DNA of 64,000 nucleotides, taken from Xestospongia bergquistia (taxonomy: Eukaryota; Porifera; Demospongiae; Haplosclerida; Petrosiidae). The notes beneath the pieces were generated by a model. That model was not told the origin of the DNA, searched no databases, and was given only the letters and a program-made list of their open reading frames with translations. Both the position numbers and the translations under genes were made by a program. Positions 1 through 14,165 of this stretch are shown in pieces (the first letter of the stretch is position 1; every line of letters starts with the position of its first letter). The stretch lies in the NCBI GenBank assembly GCA_963965975.1, contig OZ014425.1, positions 2,989,501-3,053,500 on the forward strand, read 5' to 3'.

Positions 1-2700
1 TAGTTAGTGCCATAAAGTCCTTTAGACTGAGCAGTTTACTTTATAAACTTCTCTTAATAGTCTAAACCTTCTAAAGTCTTTAACTTAAAGACTTTAGAGC
101 ATTAATGCAAACTAACTCACTAAATTGTTAATAGCTGTTTATTTAGTTAGTGCCATAAAGTCCTATAGACTGAGCAGTTTACTTTATAAAAATCTATCAT
201 TAGTCTAAACCTTCTAAAGTCTTTTACTTAAAGACTTTAGAGCGTTAATGCAAACTAACTTACTAAACTGTTAATAACTCTTTATTTATTTAGGGCCATA
301 AAGTCCTTTAGACTGAGCAGATTATTTTATAAACTTCTCTCAATAGTCTAAACCTTCTAAAGTCTTTAACTTGAAGACTGTAAAGCGTTAATGCAAACTA
401 ATTTACTAAACTGTTAATAGCTGTTTATTTAGTTAGTGCCATAAAGTCCTATAGACTGAGCAGTTTACTTTATAAAAATCTCTCAATAGTGTAAACCTTC
501 TAAAGTCTATAACTTAAAGACTTTAGAGCGTTATTACAAACGATCTTACTAAACTGTTAATAGCTGTTTTTTTAGTTAGGGCCATAAAGTCCTGTAGACT
601 GAGCAGTTTATTTTGTAAACTTCTCTCAATAGTCTAAACCTTCGAAAGTCTCTAACTTAAAGACTTCAGAGCGTTAATGCAAACTAACTTACCAAACTGT
701 TAATAGCTGTTTATTTACTTATTGCCATAAAGTCCTTTAGACTGAGCAGTTTACTTTATAAACTTCTCTCAATAGTCTAAGCCTTCTAAAGTCGTTAACT
801 TAAAGACTTTAGAGCGTTAATGCAAACTAACTTACTAAACTGTTAATAGCTGTTCATTTAGTAAGTGCCATAAAGTCCTATAGACTGAGCAATTTACTTT
901 ATAAAATTCTCTCAATAGTCTAAACCTTCTAAAGTCTTTAACTTAAAGGCTTTAGAGCGTTAATGCAAAATAACTTACTAAACTGTTAATAGCTGTTTAT
1001 TTAGTTATTGCCATAAAGTCCTTTAGACTGAGCAGTTTACTTCATAAACATCTCTCAATAGTCTAAACCTTGTAAAGTCTTTAACTTAAAGACTTTAGAG
1101 CATTAATGCAAACTAACTTACTAAATTGTTAATAGCTGTTTATTTAGTTAGTGCTATAAAGTCCTATAGACTGAGCAGTTTACTTTATCAAAATCTCTCA
1201 ATAGTCTAAACCTTCTAAAGTCTTTTACTTAAAGACTTTAGAACGTTAATTCAAGCTAACTTACTAAACTGTTAATAGCTGTTTATTTAGTTAGTGCCGT
1301 AAAGTCCTTTAGACTGAGCAGATTATTTTATAAACTTCTCTCAATAGTCTAAACCTTCTAAAGTCTTTAACTTGAAGACTTTAGGGATTTAATGCAAAAT
1401 AACTTACTAAACTGTTAATAGCTGTTTATTTACTTAGTGCCATAAAGTCCTTTAGAATGAGCTGTTTACTTTACAAAGTTCTCTCAATAGTCTAAACTTT
1501 CTGAAGTCTTTAACTTAAAGACTTTAGAGCGTTAACGCAAACTAACTTACTAAACTGTTAATAGCTGTTTATTTAGTACTGCCATAAAGTCCTTTAGACT
1601 GAGCAGTTTACATTATAAACTTCTCTCAATAGTCTAAACCTTCTAAAGTCTTTAACTTAAAGACTTTAGAGCGTTAATGCAAACTAACTTACTAAACTGT
1701 TAATAGCTGTTTATTTAGTTAGTGCCATAAAGTCCTTTAGACTGAGCAGTTTACTTTATAAAAATCTCTCAATAGTCTAAACCTTCTAAAGTCTATAACT
1801 TAAAGACTTTAGAGCGTTAATACAAACAAACTTACTAAACTGTTAATAGCTGTTTATTTAGTTAGTGCCATAAATTCCTGTAGACTGAGCAGTTTATTTT
1901 ATAAACTTCTCTCAATAGTCTAAACCATCTAAAGTCTCTAACTTAAAGACTTTAGAGCGTTAATGCAAACTAACTTACTAAACTGTTAATAGCTGTTTAT
2001 TTAGTTATTGCCATAAAGTCCTATAGACTGAGCAGTTTATTTTATAAAATTCTCTCAACAGTCTAAACTTTCTAAAGTCTTTATCTTAAAGGCTGTAGAG
2101 CGTTAATGCAAAATAACTTACTAAACTGTTAATAGCTGTATATTTAGTTAGTGCCTTAAAGTCCTTTAGACTGAGCAGTTTACTTTATAAACTTCTCTCA
2201 ATAATCGAATCCTTCTAAAGTCTTTAACTTAAAGACTTTAGAGCATTAATGCAAACTAACTTACTAAATTGTTAATAGCTGTTTATTTAGTTAGTGCCAT
2301 AAAGTCCTATAGACTGAGCAGTTTACTTTATAAAAATCCATCAATAGTCTAAACCTTCTAAAGTCTTTTACTTAAAGACTTTAGAGCGTTAATGCAAACT
2401 AACTTCCTAAACTGTTAATAACTCTTTATTTAGTTAGTGCCATAAAGTCCTTTAGACTGAGGAGATTATTTTATAAACTTCTCTCAATAGTCTAAACATT
2501 CTAAAGTATTTAACTTGAAGACTTTAGAGCGTTAACGCAGACTAAATTACTAAACTGTTAATAGCTGTTTATTTACTTAGTGCCATAAAGTCCTTTAGAC
2601 TGAGCTGTTTACTTTACAAAGTCCTCTCGATAGTCTAAACCTTCTAAAGTCTTTAACTTAAAGACTTTCGAGCGTTAATGCAAACTAACTTACTAAACTG
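1..2700. repeat. Higher-order repeat, 7-8 monomers, about three copies
   Basis: A diagnostic series recurs three times: a monomer with GCATTAATGC and CTAAATTGTT, then one with CTTTTACTTA, then one with GCAGATTATTTTATAAAC and CTTGAAGAC. The CTTTTACTT mark lies near 221, 1,222 and 2,365. The spacings are 1,001 and 1,143 bp, which are 7 and 8 monomers. A related pair of variants returns near 6,350-6,490. Confidence 0.7.
70..98. other. Satellite palindrome (one representative of hundreds)
   Basis: Bases 70-83 (TCTAAAGTCTTTAA) and 85-98 (TTAAAGACTTTAGA) are perfect reverse complements around a single C at 84. The same 29-bp dyad sits at the same place in most monomers. A second, looser inverted pair in each monomer is TTTAGACT with AGTCTAAA about 30 bases later. 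Such a dyad could extrude as a cruciform, fold in RNA, or bind a dimeric protein; none of these is shown. Confidence 0.9.
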
Positions 2701-2715
2701 TTAATAGCTGTTTAT

Positions 2716-5557
2716 TTAGTTAGTGCCATAAAGTCCTTTAGACTGAGCAGTTTATTTTAAAAACTTCTCTTAATAGTCTAAACCTTCTAAAGTGAAGACT
2801 TTAGAGCGTTAATGCAAACTAACTTACTAAACTGTTAATAGCTGTTTCTTTAGTTAGTGCTATAAAGTCCTTTAGACTGAGCAGTTTACTTTATAAACTT
2901 CTCTCAATAGTCTAAACTTTCTAAACTCTTTAACTTAAAGACTTTAGAGCGTTAATGCAAACTAACTTACTAAACTGTTAATAGCTGTTTATTTTGTTAG
3001 TGCCATAAAGTCCTTTAAACTGAGCAGTTTATTTTATAAACTTCTCTTAATAGTCTAAACCTTCTAAAGTGTCTAACATAAAGACTTTGGAGCGTTAATG
3101 CAAACTAACTTACTAAACTGTTAATAGCTGTTTATTTAGTTAGTGCCATAAAGTCCTTTAGATTGAGCAGTTTACTTTATAAAGATCGCTCAATAGTCTA
3201 AACCTTCTAAAGTCTTTAACTTAAAGACTTTAGAGCGTTAATGCAAACTACCTTACAAAACTGTTAATAGCTGTTTATTTAGTTAGTGCCATAAAGTCCT
3301 ATAGACTGAGCAGTTTACATTATAAATTTCTCTCAATAGTCTAAACATTCTAAAGACTTTAACTTAAAGACTTTAGAGCGTTAATGCAAACTAACTTATA
3401 AAACTGTTAATAGCTGTTTATTTAGTTAGTGCCATAAAGTCCTATAGACTGAGCAGTTTACTTTATAAAATTCTCTCAATAGTCTAAACCTTCTAAAGTC
3501 TTTAACTTAAAGACTTTAGAGCGTTAATGCAAACTAACTTACTAAACTGTTAATAGCTGTTTATTTAGTTAGTGCCATAAAGTCATTTAGACTGAGCAGT
3601 TTCCCTTAAAAACTTCTCTCAATAGTCTAAACTTTCTAAAGTCTTTATCTTAAAGAGTTTAGAGCGTTAATGCAAACTATCTTACTAAACTGTTAATAGC
3701 TGTTTATTTAGTTAGTGCCATAAAGTCCTATAGACTGAGCAGTTTACTTTATAAAAGTCTTTCAATAGTCTAAACCTTTTAAAGTCTTTAACTTAAAGAC
3801 TTTAGAGCGTTAATACAAACAAACTTACTAAACTGTTAATAGCTGTTGATTTAGTTAGTGCCATAAAGTCCTTTAGACTGAGCAGTTTATTTTATAAACT
3901 TCTCTCAATAGTATAAACCTACTAAAGTCTCTAACTTAAAGACTTTAGAGCGTTCATGCAAACTAACTTACTAAACTGTTAATAGTTGTTTATTTACTTA
4001 GTGCCATAAAGTCCTTTAGACTGAGCAGTTTATTTTAAAAAGTTCTCTCAATAGTCTAAACCTTCTAAATTCTTTAACTTAAAGACTTTAGAGCGTTAAT
4101 GCAAACTAACTTACTAAACTGTTAATAGCTGTTTATTTAGTTAGTGCCATAAAGTCCTTTAGACTGAGCAGTTTATTTTAAAAACTTCTCTTAATAGTCT
4201 AAACCTTCTAAAGTGAAGACTTTAGAGCGTTAATGCAAACTAACTTACTAAACTGTTAATAGCTGTTTCTTTAGTTAGTGCTATAAAGTCCTTTAGACTG
4301 AGCAGTTTACTTTATAAACTTCTCTCAATAGTCTAAACTTTCTAAACTCTTTAACTTAAAGACTTTAGAGCGTTAATGCAAACTAACTTACTAAACTGTT
4401 AATAGCTGTTTATTTTGTTAGTGCCATAAAGTCCTTTAGACTGAGCAGTTTATTTTATAAACTTCTCTTAATAGTCTAAACCTTCTAAAGTGTCTAACAT
4501 AAAGACTTTAGAGCGTTAATGCAAACTAACTTACTAAACTGTTAATAGCTGTTTATTTAGTTAGTGCAATAAAGTCCTTTAGATTGAGCAGTTTACTTTA
4601 TAAAGATCGCTCAATAGTCTAAACCTTCTAAAGTCTTTAACTTAAAGACTTTAGAGCGTTAATGCAAACTACCTTACAAAACTGTTAATAGCTGTTTATT
4701 TAGTTAGTGCCATAAAGTCCTATAGACTGAGCAGTTTACATTATAAATTTCTCTCAATAGTCTAAACCTTCTAAAGACTTTAACTTAAAGACTTTAGAGC
4801 GTTAATGCAAACTAACTTACAAAACTGTTAATAGCTGTTTATTTAGTTAGTGCCATAAAGTCCTATAGACTGAGCAGTTTACTTTATAAAATTCTCTCAA
4901 TAGTCTAAACCTTCTAAAGTCTTTAACTTAAAGACTTTAGAGCGTTAATGCAAACTAACTTACTAAACTGTTAATAGCTGTTTATTTAGTTAGTGCCATA
5001 AAGTCATTTAGACTGAGCAGTTTCCCTTAAAAACTTCTCTCAATAGTCTAAACTTTCTAAAGTCTTTATCTTAAAGAGTTTAGAGCGTTAATGCAAACTA
5101 TCTTACTAAACTGTTAATAGCTGTTTATTTAGTTAGTGCCATAAAGTCCTATAGACTGAGCAGTTTACTTTATAAAAGTCTTTCAATAGTCTAAACCTTT
5201 TAAAGTCTTTAACTTAAAGACTTTAGAGCGTTAATACAAACAAACTTACTAAACTGTTAATAGCTGTTTATTTAGTTAGTGCCATAAAGTCCTTTAGACT
5301 GAGCAGTTTATTTTATAAACTTCTCTCAATAGTATAAACCTACTAAAGTCTCTAACTTAAAGACTTTAGAGCGTTCATGCAAACTAACTTACTAAACTGT
5401 TAATAGTTGTTTATTTACTTAGTGCCATAAAGTCCTTTAGACTGAGCAGTTTATTTTAAAAAGTTCTCTCAATAGTCTAAACCTTCTAAATTCTTTAACT
5501 TAAAGACTTTAGAGCGTTAATGCAAACTAACTTACTAAACTGTTAATAGCTGTTTAT
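2716..5557. repeat. Tandem duplication of a 10-monomer block (1,421 bp)
   Basis: Rare variants recur at an exact 1,421-bp offset: AGTGAAGAC at 2,791 and 4,212, GTATAAACCTACTAAAG at 3,911 and 5,332, and AGTTCTCTCAATAG after TTTTAAAA at 4,041 and 5,462. The first copy is about 2,716-4,136 and the second about 4,137-5,557. The offset is 10 x 143 minus a 9-bp deletion that both copies share. Copies differ at few sites, so the event is recent compared with monomer divergence. Confidence 0.88.
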
Positions 5558-7406
5558 TTAGTTAGTGCCATAAAGTCCTTTAGACTGAGCAGTTTACTTT
5601 ATAAAATTCTCTCAATAGTCTAAACCTTCAAGTCTTTAACGTGAAGACTTTAGAGCGTTAATGCAAAATAACTTACTAAACTGTTAATAGCTGTTTATTT
5701 ACTTAGTGCCATAAAGTCCTTTAGACTGAATAGTTTACTTTATAAACTTCTCTCAATAGTCTAAACCTTCGAAAGTCTTTAACTTAAAGACTTTAGAGCG
5801 TTAATGCAAACTAACTTACTAAACTGTTAATAGCTGTTTATTTAGTTAGTGCCATAAAGTCATATAGACTGAGCAGTTTACTTTATAAAAATATCTCAAT
5901 TGTCTAAACCTTCTAAAGTCTTTAACTTAAAGACTTTAGAGCATTAATACAGAAAAGCTTACTAAACTGTTAATAGCTGTTTATTTAGTTAGTGCCATAA
6001 AGTCCTGTAGACTGAGCAGTTTATTTTATAAAATTCTCTCAATAGTCTAAACCTTCTAAAGTCTTTAACATAAGACTTTAGAGCGTTAATGCAAACTGAC
6101 TTACTAAACTGTTAATAGCTGTTTATTTAGTTAGTGCCATAAAGTCCAGTAGACTGAGCAGTTTATTTTATAAACTCCTCTCAATAGTCTAAACCTTCTA
6201 AAGTCTTTAACTTAAAGACTTTAGAGCGTTAATGCAAACTAACTTACTAAACCGTTAATAGATGTTTATTTAGTTAGTGCCATAAAGTCATATAGACTGA
6301 GCAGTTTACTTTATAAAAATCTCTCAATAGTCTAAACCTTCTAAAGTCTTTTACTTAAAGACTTTAGAGCGTTAATGCAAACTAACTTACTAAACTGTTA
6401 ATAGCAGTTATTTAGTTAGTGCCATAAAGTCCTTTAGACTGAGCAGATTATTTTATAAAATTCTCTCAATAGTCTAAACCTTCTAAAGTCTTTATCTTGA
6501 AGACTTTAGAGCGTTAATGCAAACTAACTTACTAGACTGTTAATAGCTGTTTATTTACTTAGTGCCATAAAGTCCTTTAGACTGAGCAGTTTACTTTACA
6601 AAGTTCACTCAATAGTCTAAACCTTCTAAAGTCTTTAACTTAAAGACTTTAGAGCGTTAATGCAAACTAACTTACTAAACTGTTTATAGCTGTTTATTTA
6701 ATTAGTGCCATAAAGTCCTTTAGACTGAGCAGTTTATTTTAAAAACTTCTCTCAATAGTCTAAACCTTCTAAAGTGTCTAACATAAAGACTTTAGAGCGT
6801 TAATGCAAACTAACTTACTAAACTGTTAATAGCTGTTTATTTAGTTAGTGCCATAAAGTCCTTTAGACTGAGCAGTTTACTTTATAAAGTTCTCTCAATA
6901 GTCTAAACATTCTGAAGTCTTTAACCTAAAGACTTTAGCGCGTTAATGCAAACTAACTTACTAAATTGTTAATAGCTGTTTATTTAGTTAGTGCCATGAA
7001 GTCCTGTAGACTGAGCAGTTTATTTTATAAAATTCTCTCAATAGTCTAAACCTTCTAAAGTGTTTAACATAAAGACTTTAGAGCGTTAATGCAAACTACC
7101 TTACAAAACTGTTAATAGCTGTTTATTTAGTTAGTGCCATAAAGTCCTTTAGACTGAGCATTTTACTTTATAAACTTCTCTCAATAGTCTAATCCTTCTA
7201 AAGTCTTTAAGTTAAAGACTTTAGAGCGTTAATGCAAACTAACTTACTTAAATGTTAATAGCTGTTTATTTATTTAGTGCCATAATGTCCTATAGACTGA
7301 GCAGTTTACTTTATAAAATTCTCTCAAAAGTCTAAACCTTCTAAAGACTTTAACTTAAAGACTTTAGAGCGTTAATGCAAACTAACTTACTAAACTGTTA
7401 ATAGCT

Positions 7407-7692
7407 GTTGATTTAGTTGGTGCCATAAAGTCCTTTAGACTGAGCAGTTTATTTTATAAACTTCTGTTAATAGTCTAAACCTTCTAAAGTGTCTAACATA
7501 AAGACTTTAGAGCGTTAATGCAAACTAACTTACTAAACTGTTAATAGCTGTTGATTTAGTTGGTGCCATAAAGTCCTTTAGACTGAGCAGTTTATTTTAT
7601 AAACTTCTGTTAATAGTCTAAACCTTCTAAAGTGTCTAACATAAAGACTTTAGAGCGTTAATGCAAACTAACTTACTAAACTGTTAATAGCT
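7407..7692. repeat. Recent single-monomer duplication
   Basis: Two adjacent monomers share the rare variants GTTGATTTAGTTGGTGCC and CTTCTGTTAATAG at an exact 143-bp offset (first G of the mark at 7,407 and 7,550). They appear almost identical, unlike typical neighbours. This is the smallest and one of the youngest amplification steps visible. Confidence 0.8.
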
Positions 7693-8767
7693 GTTTATTT
7701 AGTTAGTGCCATAAAGTCCTTTAGACTGAGCAGTTTACATTATAAACTTCTCTCAATAGTCTAAACCTTCTAAAGTCTTTAGACTTTTGAGCGTTAATGC
7801 AAACTAACTTACTAAACTGTTAATAGCTGTTTATTTAGTTAGTGCCATAAAGTCCTATAGACTGAGCAGTTTACTTTACAAAGTTCTCTCAAATGTCTAA
7901 ACCTTCCAAAGTCTTTAACTTGAAGACTTTAGAGCGTTAATGCAAACTAACTTACTAACTTGTTAATAGCTGTTTATTTATTTAGTGCCATAAAGTCCTT
8001 TAGACTGAGCAGTTTACTTTATAAAATTCTCTCAATAGTCTAAACCATCTGAAGTCTTTTATTTAAAGACTTTAGAGCGTTAATGCAAACTAACTTACTA
8101 AACTGTTAATAGCTGTTTATTTAGTTAGTGCCATAAAGTCCTTTAGACTAAGCAGTTTACTTTATAAACTTCTCTCAATAGTTTAAACCTTCTAAAGTCT
8201 TTAACATTAAGACTTTAGAGCGTTAATGCAAACTAATTTACTAAACTGTTAATAGCTGTTTATTTAGTTAGTGCCATAAACTCCTTTAGACTGAGCAGTT
8301 TACTTCATAAACTTCTCTCAATAGTCCAAACCTTCTAAAGACTTTAACTGAAAGACTTTAGAGCGTTAATGCAAACTAACTTACTAAACTGTTAATAGCT
8401 GTTTATTTAGTTAGTGCAATAAAGTCCTTTACACTAAGCAGTTCACTTTATAAAGTTCTCTCAATAGTCTAAACCTTCTAAAGTCTTTACCTTAAAGACT
8501 TTAGAGCGTTACTGCAAACTAACTTACTAAACTGTTAATAGCTGTTTATTTAGTTAGTGCCATAAAGTCCCTTAGACTGAGAAGTTTACTTTATAAACTT
8601 CTCTCAATAGTCTAAACCTTCTAAAGTCTTTAACTTAAAGACTTTAGAGCGTTAATGCAAACTAACTTACTAAACTGTTAATAGCTGTTTATTTAGTTAG
8701 TGCCATAAAGTCCTTTAGACTGAATAGTTTACTTTATAAACTTCTCTCAATAGTCTAAACCTTCTAA

Positions 8768-11755
8768 AGTATCTTTAACTTAAAGACTTTAGAGCGTTAA
8801 TGCAAACTAATTTACTAAACTGTTAACAGCTGTTTATTTAGTTAGTGCCATAAAGTCCTTTACACTGAGCAGTTCACTTTATAAAGTTCTCTCAATAGTC
8901 TAAACCTTGTAAAGTCTTTACCTTAAAGACTTTAGAGCGTTAATGCAAACTAACTTACTAAACTGTTAAAAGCTGTTTATTATTTAGTGCCATAAAGTCC
9001 TTTAGACTGAGAAGTTTACTTTATAAACTTCTCTCAATAGTCTAAACCTTCTAAAGTCTTTACCTTAAAGACTTTAGAGCATTAATGCAAACTAACTTAC
9101 TAAACTGTTAACAGCTGTTTATTTAGTTAGTGCCATAAAGTCCTTTAAACTGAGAAGTTTACTTTATAAACTTCTCTCAATAGTCTAAACCTTCTAAAGT
9201 CTTTAACTTAAAGACTTTAGGGCGTTAATGCAAACTTACTTACTAAACTGTTAATAGCTGTTTATTTAGTTAGTGCCGTAAAGTCCTTTTGACTGAATAG
9301 TTTACTTTATAAACTTCTCTCAATAGTCTAAACCTTCTAAAGTCTTTAACTTAAAGACTTTAGAGCGTTAGTGCAAACTAACTTACTAAACTGTTAATAG
9401 CTGTTTATTTAGTTAGTGCCATACAGTCCTATAGACTGAGCAGTTTACTTTATAATATTCTCTCAATAGTCCAAACCTTCTAAAGTCTTTAACTTAAAGA
9501 CTTTAGAGCGTTAATGGAAACTAACTTACTAAACTGTTAATAGCTGTTTATTTAGTTAGTGCCATAAAGTCTTTTAGACTGAGCAGTTTACTTTATAAAC
9601 TTCTCTCAATAGTCTAAACCTTCTAAAGTTTTTAACTTAAAGACTTTAGAGCCTTAATGCAAACTAACTTACTAAACTGTTAATAGCTGTTTATTTAGTT
9701 AGTGCCATAAAGTCCTATAGACTGAGCAGTTTACTTTATAAAATTCTCTCAATAGTCGAAACCTTCTAAAGTCTTTAACTTAAAGACTTTAGAGCGTTAA
9801 TGGAAACTAACTTACTAAATTGTTAATAGCTGTTTATTTAGTTAGTGCCATAAAGTCTTTTAGACTGAGCAGTTTACTTTATAAACTTCTCTCAATAGTC
9901 TAAACCTTCTAAAGTTTTTAACTTAAAGACTTTAGAGCGTTAATGCAAACTAACTTACTAAACTGTTAATAGCTGTTTATTTAGTTAGTGCCATAAAGTC
10001 CTATAGACTGAGCAGTTTACTTTATAAAAATCTCTCAATAGTCTAAACCATCTAAAGTCTTTAACTTAAAGACTTTAGAGTGTTAATGCTAACTAACTTA
10101 CTAAACTGTTAATAGCTCTTTATTTATTTAGTGCCATAAAGTCCTTTAGATTGAACAGTTTACTTTTTAAACTTCTCTCAGTAGTCTAAACCATCTAAAG
10201 TCTTTAACTTTAGAGCGTTAATGCAAACTAACTTACTAAACTGTTAATAGCTGTTTATTTAGTTAGTGCCATAAAGTCCTTTAGACAGAGCCGATTATTT
10301 TATAAACTTCTCTCTATAGTCTAAACCTTCTAAAGTATCTTTAACTTAAAGACTTTAGAGCGTTAATGCAAACTAATTTACTAAACTGTTAATAGCTGTT
10401 TATTTAGTTAGTGCCATAAAGTCCTTTACACTGAGCAGTTCACTTTATAAAGTTCTCTCAATAGTCTAAACCTTCTAAAGTCTTTACCTTAAAGACTTTA
10501 GAGCGTTAATGCAAACTAACTTACTAAACTGTTAACAGCTGTTTATTTAGTTAGTGCCATAAAGTCCTTTAAACTGAGAAGTTTACTTTATAAACTTCTC
10601 TCAATAGTCTAAACCTTCTAAAGTCTTTAACTTAAAGACTTTAGGGCGTTAATGCAAACTTACTTACTAAACTGTTAATAGCTCTTTATTTAGTTAGTGC
10701 CGTAAAGTCCTTTTGACTGAATAGTTTACTTTATAAACTTCTCTCAATAGTCTAAGCCTTCTAAAGTCTTTAACTTAAAGACTTTAGAGCGTTAATGCAA
10801 ACTAACTTACTAAACTGTTAATAGCTGTTTATTTAGTTAGTGCCATAAAGTCCTATAGACTGAGCAGTTTACTTTATAAAATTCTCTCAATAGTCCAAAC
10901 CTTCTAAAGTCTTTAACTTAAAGACTTTAGAGCGTTAATGGAAACTAACTTACTAAACTGTTAATAGCTGTTTATTTAGTCAGTGCCATAAAGTCTTTTA
11001 GACTGAGCAGTTTACTTTATAAACTTCTCTCAATAGTCTAAACCTTCTAAAGTTTTTAACTTAAAGACTTTAGAGCCTTAATGCAAACTAACTTACTAAA
11101 CTGTTAATAGCTGTTTATTTAGTTAGTGCCATAAAGTCCTATAGACTGAGCAGTTTACTTTATAAAATTCTCTCAATAGTCCAAACCTTCTAAAGTCTTT
11201 AACTTAAAGACTTTAGAGCGTTAATGGAAACTAACTTACTAAATTGTTAATAGCTGTTTATTTAGTTAGTGCCATGAAGTCTTTTAGACTGAGCAGTTTA
11301 CTTTATAAACTTCTCTCAATAGTCTAAACCTTCTAAAGTTTTTAACTTAAAGACTTTAGAGCGTTAATGCAAACTAACTTACTAAACTGTTAATAGCTGT
11401 TTATTTAGTTAGTGCCATAAAGTCCTATAGACTGAGCAGTTTACTTTATAAAAATCTCTCAATAGTCTAAACCATCTAAAGTCTTTAACTTAAAGACTTT
11501 AGAGTGTTAATGCTAACTAACTTACTAAACTGTTAATAGCTCTTTATTTATTTAGTGCCATAAAGTCCTTTAGATTGAACAGTTTACTTTTTAAACTTCT
11601 CTCAGTAGTCTAAACCATCTAAAGTCTTTAACTTTAGAGCGTTAATGCAAACTAACTTACTAAACTGTTAATAGCTGTTTATTTAGTTAGTGCCATAAAG
11701 TCCTTTAGACAGAGCCGATTATTTTATAAACTTCTCTCTATAGTCTAAACCTTCT
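8768..11755. repeat. Duplicated 10-11-monomer block (1,424-bp offset)
   Basis: The variant marks GTTAACAGCTG (9,107/10,531), CCTTTTGACTGAATAG (about 9,286/10,710), GAGCCTTAATGC (about 9,649/11,073) and GTGTTAATGCTAAC (about 10,080/11,504) recur at 1,424 bp. Nearer the left edge the offset is 1,566 bp (GTATCTTTAAC at 8,769 and 10,335), so the first copy holds one extra monomer there. Copy boundaries are about 10,335 and 11,755. Confidence 0.85.
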
Positions 11756-11869
11756 AAAGTTTTTAACTTAAAGACTTTAGAGCGTTAATGCAAACTAACT
11801 TACTAAACTGTTAATAGCTGTTTATTTAGTTAGTGCCATAAAGTCCTATAGACTGAGCAGTTTACTTTA

Positions 11870-14165
11870 CAAAGTTCTCTCAAATGTCTAAACCTTCCAA
11901 AGTCTTTAACTTGAAGACTTTAGAGCGTTAATGCAAACTAACTTACTAACCTGTTAATAGCTGTTTATTTATTTAGTGCCATAAAGTCCTTTAGACTGAG
12001 CAGTTTACTTTATAAAATTCTCGCAATAGTCTAAACCATCTGAAGTCTTTAATTTAAAGACTTTAGAGCGTTAATGCAAACTAACTTACTAAACTGTTAA
12101 TAGCTGCTTAATTAGTTAGTGCCATAAAGTCCTTTAGACTAAGCAGTTTACTTTATAAACTTCTCTCAATAGTTTAAACCTTCTAAAGTCTTTAACATGA
12201 AGACTTTAGAGCGTTAATGCAAACTAACTTACTAAACTGTTAATAGCTGTTTATTTAGTTAGTGCCATAAAGTCCTTTAGACTGAGCAGTTTACTTCATA
12301 AACTTCTCTCAATAGTCTAAACCTTCTAAAGACTTTAACTGAAAGACTTTAGAGCGTTAATGCAAACTAACTTACTAAACTGTTAATAGCTGTTTATTTA
12401 GTAAGTGCCGTAAAGTCCTTTACACTAAGCAGTTCACTTTATAAAGTTCTCTCAATAGTCTAAACCTTCTAAAGTCTGTACTTTAAAGACTTTAGAGCGT
12501 TAATGCAAACTAACTTACTAAACTGTTAATAGCTGTTTATTTAGTTAGTGCCATAAAGTCCTTTAGACTGAGAAGTTTACTTTATAAACTTCTCTCAATA
12601 GTCTAAACCTTCTAAAGTCTTTAACTTAAAGACTTTAGAGCGTTAATGCAAACTAACTTACTAAACTGTTAATAGCTGTTTATTTAGTTAGTGCCATAAA
12701 GTCCTTTAGACTGAATAGTTAACTTTATAAACTTCTTTCAATAGTCTAAACCTTCTAATGTATCTTTAACTTAAAGACTTTAGAGCGTTAATGCAAACTA
12801 ATTTACTAAACTGTTAATAGCTGTTTATTTAGTTAGTGCCATAAAGTCCTTTACACTGAGCAGTTCACTTTATAAAGTTCTCTCAATAGTCTAAACCTTC
12901 TAAAGTCTTTACCTTAAAGACTTTAGAGCGTTAATGCAAACTAACTTACTAAACTGTTAACAGCTGTTTATTTAGTTAGTGCCATAAAGTCCTTTAGACT
13001 GAGAAGTTTACTTTATAAACTTCTCTCAAATGTCTAAACCTTCCAAAGTCTTTAACTTGAAGACTTTAGAGCGTTAATGCAAACTAACTTACTAACCTGT
13101 TAATAGCTGTTTATTTATTTAGTGCCATAAAGTCCTTTAGACTGAGCAGTTTACTTTATAAAATTCTCTCAATAATCTAAACCATCTGAAGTCTTTAATT
13201 TAAAGACTTTAGAGCGTTAATGCAAACAAACTTACTAAACTGTTAATAGCTGTTTAATTAGTTAGTGCCATAAAGTCCTTTAGACTAAGCAGTTTACTTT
13301 ATAAACTTCTCTCAATAGTTTAAACCTTCTAAAGTCTTTAACATTAAGACTTTAGAGCGTTAATGCAAACTAACTTACTAAACTGTTAATAGCTGTTTAT
13401 TTAGTTAGTGCCATAAAGTCCTTTAGACTGAGCAGTTTACTTCATAAACTTCTCTCAATAGTCTAAACCTTCTAAAGACTTTAACTGAAAGACTTTCGAG
13501 CGTTAATGCAAACTAACTTACTAAACTGTTAATAGCTGTTTATTTAGTAAGTGCCGTAAAGTCCTTTACACTAAGCAGTTCACTTTATAAAGTTCTCTCA
13601 ATAGTCTAAACCTTCTAAAGTCTGTACTTTAAAGACTTTAGAGCGTTAATGCAAACTAACTTACTAAACTGTTAATAGCTGTTTATTTAGTTAGTGCCAT
13701 AAAGTCCTTTAGACTGAGAAGTTTACTTTATAAACTTCTCTCAATAGTCTAAACCTTCTAAAGTCTTTAACTTAAAGACTTTAGAGCGTTAATGCAAACT
13801 AACTTACTAAACTGTTAATAGCTGTTTATTTAGTTAGTGCCATAAAGTCCTTTAGACTGAATAGTTTACTTTATAAACTTCTTTCAATAGTCTAAACCTT
13901 CTAATGTATCTTTAACTTAAAGACTTTAGAGCGTTAATGCAAACTAATTTACTAAACTGTTAATAGCTGTTTATTTAGTTAGTGCCATAAAGTCCTTTAC
14001 ACTGAGCAGTTCACTTTATAAAGTTCTCTCAATAGTCTAAACCTTCTAAAGTCTTTACCTTAAAGACTTTAGAGCGTTAATGCAAACTAACTTACTAAAC
14101 TGTTAACAGCTGTTTATTTAGTTAGTGCCATAAAGTCCTTTAGACTGAGAAGTTTACTTTATAAA
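11870..14165. repeat. Tandem duplication of an 8-monomer block (1,146 bp)
   Basis: CAAATGTCTAAACC recurs at 11,881 and 13,027, and GTAAGTGCCGTAAAG at 12,401 and 13,547, an exact 1,146-bp offset (8 x 143 + 2). The 2-bp excess is the extra AT of the AATGTATCTTTAAC monomer inside each copy. An older relative of the first monomer lies near 7,890. Confidence 0.87.

Noticed and set aside
70-98. Palindrome as a CENP-B box
   Set aside because: It lacks the TTCG...CGGG core; it is a different motif, so only a general dyad is claimed.
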